DNA of 64,000 bases from Actinomyces oris (GTDB lineage: Bacteria; Actinomycetota; Actinomycetes; Actinomycetales; Actinomycetaceae), in NCBI RefSeq assembly GCF_001553935.1, contig NZ_CP014232.1, positions 2,418,001 to 2,482,000 of the forward strand, written 5' to 3'. How positions within the stretch are numbered: position 1 is the stretch's first letter; each line of letters begins with the position of its first letter. Positions 7,972 through 15,132 of the stretch are shown here, piece by piece. The translations under genes and the position numbers were made by a program. The notes below the pieces were generated by a model. That model had not been told where the DNA came from, did no database searches, and saw only the letters and a program-made list of their open reading frames with translations.

Positions 7972-9542
7972 TGAGCACGCAGACCCCTTTCCCACCTGTG
8001 AGCTTCGATTCCTCAAGCCCCCTGGGAATGCTCGACCGTATCGGTTGGTGGGGTGCCCTGGGGATGATCGCAGTCGCGCTGGCCTACACCTTCTTCATGC
8101 TCATCGCCTCCCGGGGTGCCCCGCGGCACGGCGGTCCCTCGCACCCCGATGCACCTCTGCTCGTCGTCATCCTCATGCCCTGCCTCAACGAGGCGGCGGT
8201 CATCGGCGCCAGCGTCAGACGGCTCACCTCCATCCCGGACCCGGGCCTGCGCATCATGGTCATTGACGACGGCTCCGACGACGACACCGCCCAAGTGGCC
8301 GCCCAAGCAGGCGACGGTCGTGTTGAGGTGGTCCGCCGTCGCCCTCCCCACGCCCGCCTGGGCAAGGGGGAGGCCCTTAACGACGCGCTATCGATCGTGC
8401 GCTCCCAATGCACCACGGTGTCCTCCTCGCGAGTTGTCGTCGGAGTCATGGACGCCGACGGCAGGCTCGACCCCCACGCCATCGGGGAGGTACGCAAGGC
8501 CTTCGCCCCGCAGGAGGTCGGCGCCGTCCAGATGGGGGTGCGCATCAACAACCGCTTCGGTTCCCTGCTCGCTCGCATGCAGGACATGGAGTTCGTGATC
8601 TTCACCGAGGTCTTCCAGCGAGGACGGCGCCGAGTCCGCAGCGTCGGTATGGGCGGCAACGCCCAGTTCGTCCGCCTCAGCGCCCTCGATGCCCTGGGGC
8701 CCCGGCCCTGGACCCGCTCGCTGACCGAGGACTTTGACCTGGGGATCCGGCTCAACGCCACCAGCTGGACCAACGAGTTCTGGCCCGCGGCCTCTGTTCA
8801 CCAGCAGGGCGTCACCAGCATGCGCCGCCTCCTGCGTCAGCGCACCCGCTGGTTCCAGGGCAACCTCCAGGCTCTGCACCTGCTGCGCTCCGTGGCCCGT
8901 GAGCAGCGTGGCCTGGGGCGGGCCGACACGCTCTGGCAGATTCTCACGCCCTATCTGCTCTTGACCGGCTCTCTGCTGACTCTGTCCTTCCTCATCACCA
9001 TGGTGACCGCAGGTGTGGCCGCGGTCCTGAGATGGGAACAGTCGTGGGCGTGGCTCGTGGGGGCCTACGTCATCGCCTTCGGTCCGGCACTCATCTATGC
9101 CTGGATCTACTGGCGCATCGAGCGCAGCGAGGGTCTGAACCTGCTCAAGGCCGTGGGCTATGCACACCTGTTCGTGCTCTACGGCCTTCTCCCTAGTCTC
9201 TACGGCTGGCGAGCACTCGCCCGCGAGCTGACCGGACGCACCGGGTGGGCCAAGACCGCTCGGGAGGCGGAGCCGGATCAAGGGGCGCAGAGCGTGTCCA
9301 GCAGATCGGCTACCGGCTCCAACGGGTCAGCATCCATGGGCTCGCCTCTGCCGAGCAAGCAGCGGCCGCCCAGTAAGTCAGCGAGGGTGGAGCCTCTCGC
9401 GGCCTCCCAGGACGCACGTCCGGGCAGTGCCGTCCCAGCCGCCCCGGCTGTGCCGACCCGCCCGTTGCTGAACCCCACCGCCGTGATCGTGCGACGACCC
9501 CGTCCGACATCCAGCAGCATGACCAATGAGGAGACGAGATGA
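7971..9542 (+). CDS. Processive family 2 glycosyltransferase, membrane polysaccharide synthase
   Basis: About 523 aa, BcsA/PgaC/HAS-like. An N-terminal membrane helix (~27-45) precedes a cytosolic GT-A domain with all hallmarks of processive beta-synthases: DDGSDD (D99, D100), the DAD motif (D161, D163), TED (T252-D254, catalytic base) and QRTRW (Q290-W294). Three or four C-terminal membrane helices (~325-420) are expected to form the translocation pore. The last ~100 residues are Ser/Pro/Arg-rich and look disordered. It should polymerise a UDP-hexosamine or UDP-hexose and extrude the chain. Sugar specificity is not readable from sequence. The neighbouring UDP-GlcNAc 2-epimerase and a putative polysaccharide deacetylase point to an N-acetylhexosamine polymer. 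Confidence 0.9.
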   Translation: MSTQTPFPPVSFDSSSPLGMLDRIGWWGALGMIAVALAYTFFMLIASRGAPRHGGPSHPDAPLLVVILMPCLNEAAVIGASVRRLTSIPDPGLRIMVIDDGSDDDTAQVAAQAGDGRVEVVRRRPPHARLGKGEALNDALSIVRSQCTTVSSSRVVVGVMDADGRLDPHAIGEVRKAFAPQEVGAVQMGVRINNRFGSLLARMQDMEFVIFTEVFQRGRRRVRSVGMGGNAQFVRLSALDALGPRPWTRSLTEDFDLGIRLNATSWTNEFWPAASVHQQGVTSMRRLLRQRTRWFQGNLQALHLLRSVAREQRGLGRADTLWQILTPYLLLTGSLLTLSFLITMVTAGVAAVLRWEQSWAWLVGAYVIAFGPALIYAWIYWRIERSEGLNLLKAVGYAHLFVLYGLLPSLYGWRALARELTGRTGWAKTAREAEPDQGAQSVSSRSATGSNGSASMGSPLPSKQRPPSKSARVEPLAASQDARPGSAVPAAPAVPTRPLLNPTAVIVRRPRPTSSSMTNEETR

Positions 9543-10255
9543 CAGCTGCCAACGCACCTCAGCACGCAGGAGCCGTCGACGGATCGCGTCGCGGCAGAAT
9601 CTTGCGTCGCGCCCTTCTGACGGTCTGCGTCTTGGCACTGGTTCTAGGAGTCACCGTGTACTGCCACGCCCGAGAGGCAACAGAGACCCCGGACTGCTCC
9701 CAGTGGGAGATCATCTTCGACGGTTATGGCGAGGCCTCGTGCTCTGAGGGCCTGCTGCGCCTCAAGCCGACGTCGGCCAACTCCTCGGACACGACCCACG
9801 CCGGTCTGGCCACCTCCACCACGGTCGAGATCGAAGCGGGAGGCGTGCAGACCATCCACACCACGATGACCACTGTCAAGCAGCTGCGAGAGGACGGCGA
9901 GCCCAACGCGTGGGAGGTCGCCTGGCTCCTGTGGAACTACACCGACAACAACCACTTCTACGCCCTTGCTCTCAAGCCCAACGGATGGGAGGTCTCCAAG
10001 CAGGACACCGCCTACCCGGGGTATCAGCGATTCCTGTCATCGGGCAACACGCCCGTCTACCCACCCGGTGAGAGCCATGACGTCACCGTCACCATTGATA
10101 CCACCTCATCGTCAGAGGCCACCTTCACCATCACCGTGGACGGGCAGGAGCTCGGAACCGTCACCGACAAGCAGTCCCCCTACCGCTCCGGCACCGTGGC
10201 GGCCTACTGCGAGGACTCCGACGTCACCTTCACCCCGATCACCGAGGACAAGTAG
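9539..10255 (+). CDS. Membrane-anchored extracellular beta-sandwich (lectin/LamG-like) protein
   Basis: 238 aa, start overlapping the GT stop (ATGA). A basic N-terminus (RRGRILRR) precedes one signal-anchor helix (~24-42). The rest is extracellular and beta-rich, with a WEVAWLLWNYTDNNHFYALALK segment typical of concanavalin-like jelly-roll domains (LamG or DUF1080-like) that bind polysaccharide. Four Cys residues (two near DCSQW and SCSEG, one after the helix, one near YCEDS) may form disulfides. No catalytic residues are assigned. Translational coupling to the synthase suggests it handles the nascent polymer at the outer face of the membrane; this is inference. Confidence 0.75.
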   Translation: MTAANAPQHAGAVDGSRRGRILRRALLTVCVLALVLGVTVYCHAREATETPDCSQWEIIFDGYGEASCSEGLLRLKPTSANSSDTTHAGLATSTTVEIEAGGVQTIHTTMTTVKQLREDGEPNAWEVAWLLWNYTDNNHFYALALKPNGWEVSKQDTAYPGYQRFLSSGNTPVYPPGESHDVTVTIDTTSSSEATFTITVDGQELGTVTDKQSPYRSGTVAAYCEDSDVTFTPITEDK

Positions 10256-10340
10256 AACCTGCCCTCCACGACGTCGCCGGACGCAACCACCGCTGAGGCC
10301 CGCCTCGTCCCATTCCCGACACACGACCAGGAGAATCCCC

Positions 10341-11543
10341 ATGACAACCGACTCCACGCAAACGGGCCGCCCCCTGAGGGTCATGCTCGTCTACGGCACC
10401 CGCCCGGAGGCGATCAAGCTCGCCCCCCTGGTGGCCGCCATGCGCGACGACGAGCGTTTCAATCCGATCGTCGTCGTCACCGGACAGCACCGTGAGATGC
10501 TCGACCAGGTGCACGAGTTCTTCGGCATCGTGCCCGACGATGACCTCGACATCCACTCACCGGGACAGACCCTCACCCAGATCACCAACCGCTGCCTGCA
10601 AGGGGTGGGGCGGGCCATTGAGGCCCACCGGCCCGACGCCGTCGTCGTCCAGGGGGACACCACCTCCGCCTTCGCCGCTGCGCTGGCGGCTTTCTACCAC
10701 GAGGTACCCGTCCTCCACGTCGAGGCCGGTCTGCGCACCGGGGACATCTCCTCGCCCTTCCCCGAGGAGGCCAACCGGCGGCTCATCAGCCAGGTGACCA
10801 CCCTGCACCTATGCCCCACCACCACCAGTCGGGACAACCTGCTGCGCGAGAACACCGACCCGCAGACCGTCAGTGTCACGGGCAACACGGTCATCGACGC
10901 GCTCCTGGTCGCCGTGGACCGTCGGGTCCCGCCACCGGATGAGGAGCTGGCCGCAGCACTGAAGGACGCCTCTCGGCGAGTCGTGCTCGTCACCGCCCAC
11001 CGCCGTGAGTCCTGGGGCGAGCCGATGCGGGCCATCGGCCGCGCCGTCGCGCGCCTGGCCGGCAAGCACCCCGAGGTGCTCTTCGTGCTGCCGGTTCACC
11101 GCAACCCCAAGGTTCGAGAGGACCTCCTGCCGCAGATCGAGGGCCACGCCAACGTCATCTGGTGCGACCCGCTGGAGTACGGCGCCTTCTGCGCACTCAT
11201 CGACCGCTGCGACGTCGTGCTCACCGACTCCGGCGGCGTCCAGGAGGAGGCCCCCGCGCTGTCCAAGCCTGTCCTGGTCATGAGGGACAACACCGAGCGT
11301 CCTGAGGCGGTCGCCTTCGGGGTTGCCGAGCTGGTCGGAACCGACGAGGAGCGCATCGTCGAGAGGGTCTCCACGCTGCTGACCGACGAGGCGGCCTACA
11401 CGACCATGGCCCAGGCCGCAAACCCCTACGGCGACGGACACGCGAGCAAGCGCATCCTGGCCGCCACCGCCGCCCTGTTCGGCCGCGGTGTTCCCCTTCC
11501 CGAGTTTGAACCCGTTCCCACCTCATCGAAGGAGTGTTCATGA
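10341..11543 (+). CDS. wecB: UDP-N-acetylglucosamine 2-epimerase (non-hydrolysing)
   Basis: Interconverts UDP-GlcNAc and UDP-ManNAc in the cytosol. 400 aa, family length. Recognised blocks: VMLVYGTRPEAIKLAPLV, VVTGQHREMLDQV, VVQGDTTSAFAAALAAF, VLHVEAGLRTGD, PFPEEANRRL, TAHRRESWGEP, DSGGVQEEAPALSKPVLVMRDNTERPEA. The start is ATG 10341, preceded by AGGAGAA; the frame is open further upstream but that part is an overlap with the previous gene. It lies 85 bp after the lectin-like gene and overlaps the next gene by four bases, so it is probably part of the exopolysaccharide operon. Also called mnaA in Gram-positives. UDP-ManNAc can alternatively feed wall-teichoic-type linkage units. Confidence 0.95.
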   Translation: MTTDSTQTGRPLRVMLVYGTRPEAIKLAPLVAAMRDDERFNPIVVVTGQHREMLDQVHEFFGIVPDDDLDIHSPGQTLTQITNRCLQGVGRAIEAHRPDAVVVQGDTTSAFAAALAAFYHEVPVLHVEAGLRTGDISSPFPEEANRRLISQVTTLHLCPTTTSRDNLLRENTDPQTVSVTGNTVIDALLVAVDRRVPPPDEELAAALKDASRRVVLVTAHRRESWGEPMRAIGRAVARLAGKHPEVLFVLPVHRNPKVREDLLPQIEGHANVIWCDPLEYGAFCALIDRCDVVLTDSGGVQEEAPALSKPVLVMRDNTERPEAVAFGVAELVGTDEERIVERVSTLLTDEAAYTTMAQAANPYGDGHASKRILAATAALFGRGVPLPEFEPVPTSSKECS

Positions 11544-13495
11544 GTCTCCCAACCCTTGCGTCCTCACGACGCCGCCGCTGTGCGCTGGCCGCCATCGCGG
11601 TGTGCCTGGGCAGCTCCATCACCGCCGTCGGCCCTGCTCAGGCCGCACCCGCCCCCGACGCGCAGCCTCCGATCGCTGCCCAGGCCGCCGCGGCCAACCC
11701 GGCCGGCGGGGCCCAGGCCAATGACGCCGACCCGGCCAAGAAGCCGCTTCCGGCTCCGCCCGAGCCCGCCGCCGCGGCCAAGAAAGAGCTCCCCCTCAAG
11801 GGAGACAAGCAGGCCGACGTGGATCTCAACAAGCCCGCCCCCGCCGCCGGGCAGGTCAAGATCCGTGACCTGAAGCAGAACGCCCCCGAGGTTCCTGCCG
11901 GTGCGGTGACCTTCTCCAACCAGGAGGCGGGACCGGCATCGACCCTGGTCCTGTTCGACACCACGGGTGACTACGCCAAGCTGGGGGAGTACTACGCCCT
12001 GAGCATGGGCACCCTTGCCAGCCACTCCGGGACCGTGACGACCCTCCCGGTCAAGGACTACGTCGCCGGCCTGGCCGGTCGCTTCACCAACGTGGTCTAC
12101 ATCGGCTCCACCTACGACGAGCCCCTGCCGCGGGCCTTCATCGACGATGCCCTGACCGGCAACATCCCCGTCATGTGGTCCGGCTTCAACATCTGGCAGC
12201 TGGCCAAGACCGACGCCGACCGCGCCGCCTTCACCCAGCGCTACGGCTGGGACGCGGCCACCTCCTACATCGATTCCGCCGACCGGGTCACCAAGATCAG
12301 CTACAACGGCGCCTCCTTGAAGCGCAACGAGCTCAACTCCGGTGGCATCATCGCTCCGCACATCACCCGCGAGAAGGACGTCAAGGTCCTGGGGCGTGCT
12401 GAGTGCTCCAAGCCCGACGGTGCGGCCACCGCGTGCGCCTCCGTCGCACAGTCCGGCACTACCTCCTTCCCCTGGGCGGTCAGCTCCTCGGGAATGACCT
12501 TCATCGGTGAGATTCCGCTGACCTACCTGGGTGAGCAGGACCGGTACATCGCGGCTGCCGACATCCTCCTGGACTTCCTCCAGCCCGGTGCCCAGCAGTT
12601 CCGACAGGCCGCTGTGCGTCTGGAGGACGTGACCCCGGACAGCGACCCCGAGGAGCTGCAGGCGATCGTCGACTACCTCCACAGTCAGAACGTGCCCTTC
12701 CAGATGGCGGTGGTGCCCAAGTACATCGACCCCAAGGGCACTGAGAACAACGGGACACCCAAGGAGCTCACTCTGGAGGACGCTCCGGAGCTGGTGGAAG
12801 TCCTGCAGGATGCGGTGAACAAGGGCGGAACGATCGTTCAGCACGGCACCACCCACCAGTTCGGGACCCTGGACAACCCCTACAACGCCGTCTCCGCCGA
12901 CGACTTCGAGTTCATCCGCTCGTGGTGCTCGGCCACCAACGACACCAAGGCCCCACCCATCGACTGCCAGGACAAGTCCTTCGTGCAGATCGGAGGCACC
13001 CTGCCGGGCACCTCCCAGGAATGGGCTTCCGAGCGCGTGGATCAGGGACGCCAGATCTTCGGGGAGGTCGACCTGCCGACTCCGGAGATCTTCGAGACTC
13101 CGCACTACTCGGCCACCCGTGAGGCCTACTACGGCATCGGGGAGCACTACTCGGTGCGTTACGAGCGTGAGCTCCTCTATGCCGGCACCCTGACCAACAC
13201 CCAGGCCGGCCCCCATGACTACTACGGGCAGTTCTTCCCCTACGCGGTCAACGACCCCTACGGGACCCACGTCCTGCCTGAGAACCTGGGCAACTTCGAG
13301 CCCAACGAGATCAACCAGCACCCGCCGCGCCTGGCTCAGGAGGTCATCGACGCGGCCAAGCTCAACCTGGTCAACACTCACGCCACCGCCAGCTTCTTCT
13401 TCCACCCCTACTACCCGCTGCCCGAGCTGAAGAAGATCGTCGCCGGCATCAAGGCCGAGGGGTACACCTTCGTGCCGGCCTCGGAGCTGAAATGA
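11540..13495 (+). CDS. Secreted DUF2334 polysaccharide-deacetylase-like protein
   Basis: 651 aa. ATG 11540 is chosen because AAGGAG lies 5 bp upstream and it gives a classic signal peptide (SRRRRCALAAIAVCLGSSITAVGPAQA-A). A Pro/Ala-rich linker (~30-105) follows, then a flavodoxin-like or glutamine-amidotransferase-like N-domain (LVLFDTTGDYAKLGEYYALSM). The C-terminal DUF2334 domain, related to NodB deacetylases, has RLEDV (R360-D363, Asp expected to be catalytic/metal) and HGTTH (H435, H439, metal ligands), plus a C-terminal FFFHPYY. It probably removes N- or O-acetyl groups from the exported polymer, as IcaB or PgaB do. The synthase and epimerase upstream support this; substrate is unproven. 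Confidence 0.88.
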   Translation: MSLPTLASSRRRRCALAAIAVCLGSSITAVGPAQAAPAPDAQPPIAAQAAAANPAGGAQANDADPAKKPLPAPPEPAAAAKKELPLKGDKQADVDLNKPAPAAGQVKIRDLKQNAPEVPAGAVTFSNQEAGPASTLVLFDTTGDYAKLGEYYALSMGTLASHSGTVTTLPVKDYVAGLAGRFTNVVYIGSTYDEPLPRAFIDDALTGNIPVMWSGFNIWQLAKTDADRAAFTQRYGWDAATSYIDSADRVTKISYNGASLKRNELNSGGIIAPHITREKDVKVLGRAECSKPDGAATACASVAQSGTTSFPWAVSSSGMTFIGEIPLTYLGEQDRYIAAADILLDFLQPGAQQFRQAAVRLEDVTPDSDPEELQAIVDYLHSQNVPFQMAVVPKYIDPKGTENNGTPKELTLEDAPELVEVLQDAVNKGGTIVQHGTTHQFGTLDNPYNAVSADDFEFIRSWCSATNDTKAPPIDCQDKSFVQIGGTLPGTSQEWASERVDQGRQIFGEVDLPTPEIFETPHYSATREAYYGIGEHYSVRYERELLYAGTLTNTQAGPHDYYGQFFPYAVNDPYGTHVLPENLGNFEPNEINQHPPRLAQEVIDAAKLNLVNTHATASFFFHPYYPLPELKKIVAGIKAEGYTFVPASELK

Positions 13496-13496
13496 C

Positions 13497-13512
13497 CACA
13501 GTGTCGACTGTG
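13497..13512 (+). terminator. Weak stem-loop after the DUF2334 gene
   Basis: CACAGT (13497-13502), loop GTCG, ACTGTG (13507-13512) directly after the stop codon. Only 6 bp and no U-tract, so it may slow rather than end transcription before the glycosidase gene. Confidence 0.35.
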
Positions 13513-13543
13513 AGACTTAGCGGCATCAGAGTGACAGACATGA

Positions 13544-13555
13544 GACCGTTCGGTC
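13544..13555 (+). promoter_or_regulatory. GACCG-NN-CGGTC inverted repeat upstream of glycosidase lipoprotein
   Basis: Perfect 5-bp half sites GACCG and CGGTC separated by TT, 34 bp before the start codon at 13590, in a short AT-richer gap (13513-13589). The same core with spacer CA lies next to the tetR gene at 37563-37574, so both may be bound by one TetR-family repressor. The motif is short, and chance occurrence in a GC-rich genome is possible. Confidence 0.4.
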
Positions 13556-13589
13556 GGAATATCTCTCATAAGACTGGAATACTGCTCCC

Positions 13590-15083
13590 ATGACATGTGA
13601 GACCAACCGCAGAAGGGTGCTGGCGCTCCTGGGCACTGGCGTTCTGGGAGCGGCAGTGTCCTCCTGCGGGCACGCGAACGTGACTCCGCCGGCCATGGGG
13701 GACGGGGCGACCACGCACCTGAGCCTTCACATCAGTGATGCTCAGGGCAACGCCCTCAACCTCGAGGCGCTGCGACGCATTCAGTCCAACGGCAAGGGCG
13801 AGGTCGGTTATGACGACGCGCTCCTGGATGCCAAGACCCTGGAGGTCATCGCCGTCGGTCCCCTCTACCAGGATGAAGGCGGCGTCATCGGCATTGATGT
13901 GCCTACCGGACGCGAGTGCACTCTGACCATGTCGTGGCCGACCAGTCATGGGTACTCGGCACTCATGGCGGATCTACCGTCCTCCGGCGAGCACGATCTC
14001 CTGGAGCTGGCGGCCCGAACCCTTCACGGGCGGCAGGCCGAGCGCCTCGCGCAGGCCACCGCGAAGGGGTACAAGGGGGCTGACGAGGCGGTGAAGCTGC
14101 GGGCATCCGCCCAGCAGTCCCTGGATGCCTGCTCCAAGGCCCAGGCCTGGACCGAGCGGGGCCGCCTGGCGAACTCCGCCCTGGACTCGGCCGCAGGGGC
14201 CCAGCTCTCCCTGGACCGGGCACTGGCCGCTCAGGCGCCGCAGGACGCCGTCATCGGGGTGACCTTCACTCGGGTGCCCACGTCCGCGGAGGTCACCGCC
14301 GCGCTGGCCCCCAGTGGTCCCGGGGGCGGCAAGCGGAAGGTGTCGGCTCGTCTCGTGATCAGTGACCCCAATGACGCCGAGGAGATGGCCGGATGGCGCA
14401 GCACGGTGGAGGCCCTGCACGCGCAGGGCGGTCAGGCCCTGGCCCAGATCTGCGACTCCCACGACATGGTCGCCCTGACCGACTCCGCCTGGGACACGCG
14501 GGTCGCTACCCTGATCAAGGCGCTTCCCAATGTCGACGCCTGGGAGGTCGGCAACGAGATCGGCGGGGACTGGCTGGGCGCCGGGCCGGTGGCCAAGGTC
14601 CAGCGAGCGGCCAAGGCCGTGCGCGAGCGCACCAGTGCCACGACCGTGCTGACCCTGTACTACCAGCTCGGGCAGGCGGACCCGACGTACTCCCTGTTCA
14701 GCTATGCCGCCAGGGAGATCCCTGCGTCGATCAGGGAACTGATCGACGTCGTGGGACTGTCCGTCTACCCCCAGCTCCATCCGCTGGGAACAGCCGCTGA
14801 CCGAGTCCTCAGTACCCTGGAGACCGCCTTCGCCTCCTCCCGGATCGCCGTGACCGAGCTCGGGTACGGGGGTGCAGACCTCAATACCGGTCCCTGGTGG
14901 TTCGGCTCGGCCTCCGACCCCGTGGCGGCCCGCACCGCCGTCGCTGAGCATGTCACCGGCGCAGCGTTGGGACGGTCCGACGCCTGGGGAGCCCCCTTCT
15001 GGTGGTACTACCTCGAGGACCAGATCGGAACCCCGGGGGGCCAGGTGGCTCCAGCGCTGGCCGCAGTGTCCACTGGCTTCTAG
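13590..15083 (+). CDS. Tat-type lipoprotein, clan GH-A-like glycoside hydrolase
   Basis: 497 aa. The N-terminus NRRRVLALLGTGVLGAAVSSC has a twin-arginine-like start and a lipobox VSSC with Cys26 as lipidation site, so the enzyme should sit on the outer membrane face. Residues ~60-220 are a helical/beta region of unknown fold. Residues ~225-490 look like a TIM barrel: WEVGNEIGG contains the Asn-Glu pair of clan GH-A (acid/base Glu323), and VTELGYGG supplies the likely nucleophile (Glu423), with GLSVYPQ and PFWWYYLEDQ as other barrel strands. It would cleave a beta-linked polysaccharide, possibly the polymer made by the upstream synthase. No specific GH family is assigned. Confidence 0.75.
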   Translation: MTCETNRRRVLALLGTGVLGAAVSSCGHANVTPPAMGDGATTHLSLHISDAQGNALNLEALRRIQSNGKGEVGYDDALLDAKTLEVIAVGPLYQDEGGVIGIDVPTGRECTLTMSWPTSHGYSALMADLPSSGEHDLLELAARTLHGRQAERLAQATAKGYKGADEAVKLRASAQQSLDACSKAQAWTERGRLANSALDSAAGAQLSLDRALAAQAPQDAVIGVTFTRVPTSAEVTAALAPSGPGGGKRKVSARLVISDPNDAEEMAGWRSTVEALHAQGGQALAQICDSHDMVALTDSAWDTRVATLIKALPNVDAWEVGNEIGGDWLGAGPVAKVQRAAKAVRERTSATTVLTLYYQLGQADPTYSLFSYAAREIPASIRELIDVVGLSVYPQLHPLGTAADRVLSTLETAFASSRIAVTELGYGGADLNTGPWWFGSASDPVAARTAVAEHVTGAALGRSDAWGAPFWWYYLEDQIGTPGGQVAPALAAVSTGF

Positions 15084-15088
15084 GACAC

Positions 15089-15132
15089 GGGGCCGGTGGG
15101 CAACGCCTGGTCAGGCAGTGCCCACCGGCCCC
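15089..15132. terminator. Bidirectional stem-loop between convergent genes
   Basis: Perfect 14-bp stem (15089-15102 with 15119-15132) around a 16-nt loop, between the lipoprotein glycosidase (+) and recQ (-). The last base coincides with the recQ stop codon. Expected to terminate transcripts from both sides. Confidence 0.75.

Noticed and set aside
9966..10340. N-terminal extension of wecB to 9966
   Set aside because: Overlaps the lectin-like gene; Pro/Ser/Thr-rich shadow sequence, and ATG 10341 has AGGAGAA.
11564..13405. Long minus-strand reading frame opposite the DUF2334 gene (613 codons)
   Set aside because: Gly/Val-rich mirror of a GC-rich gene without recognisable domains; the plus-strand protein has signal peptide and catalytic motifs.
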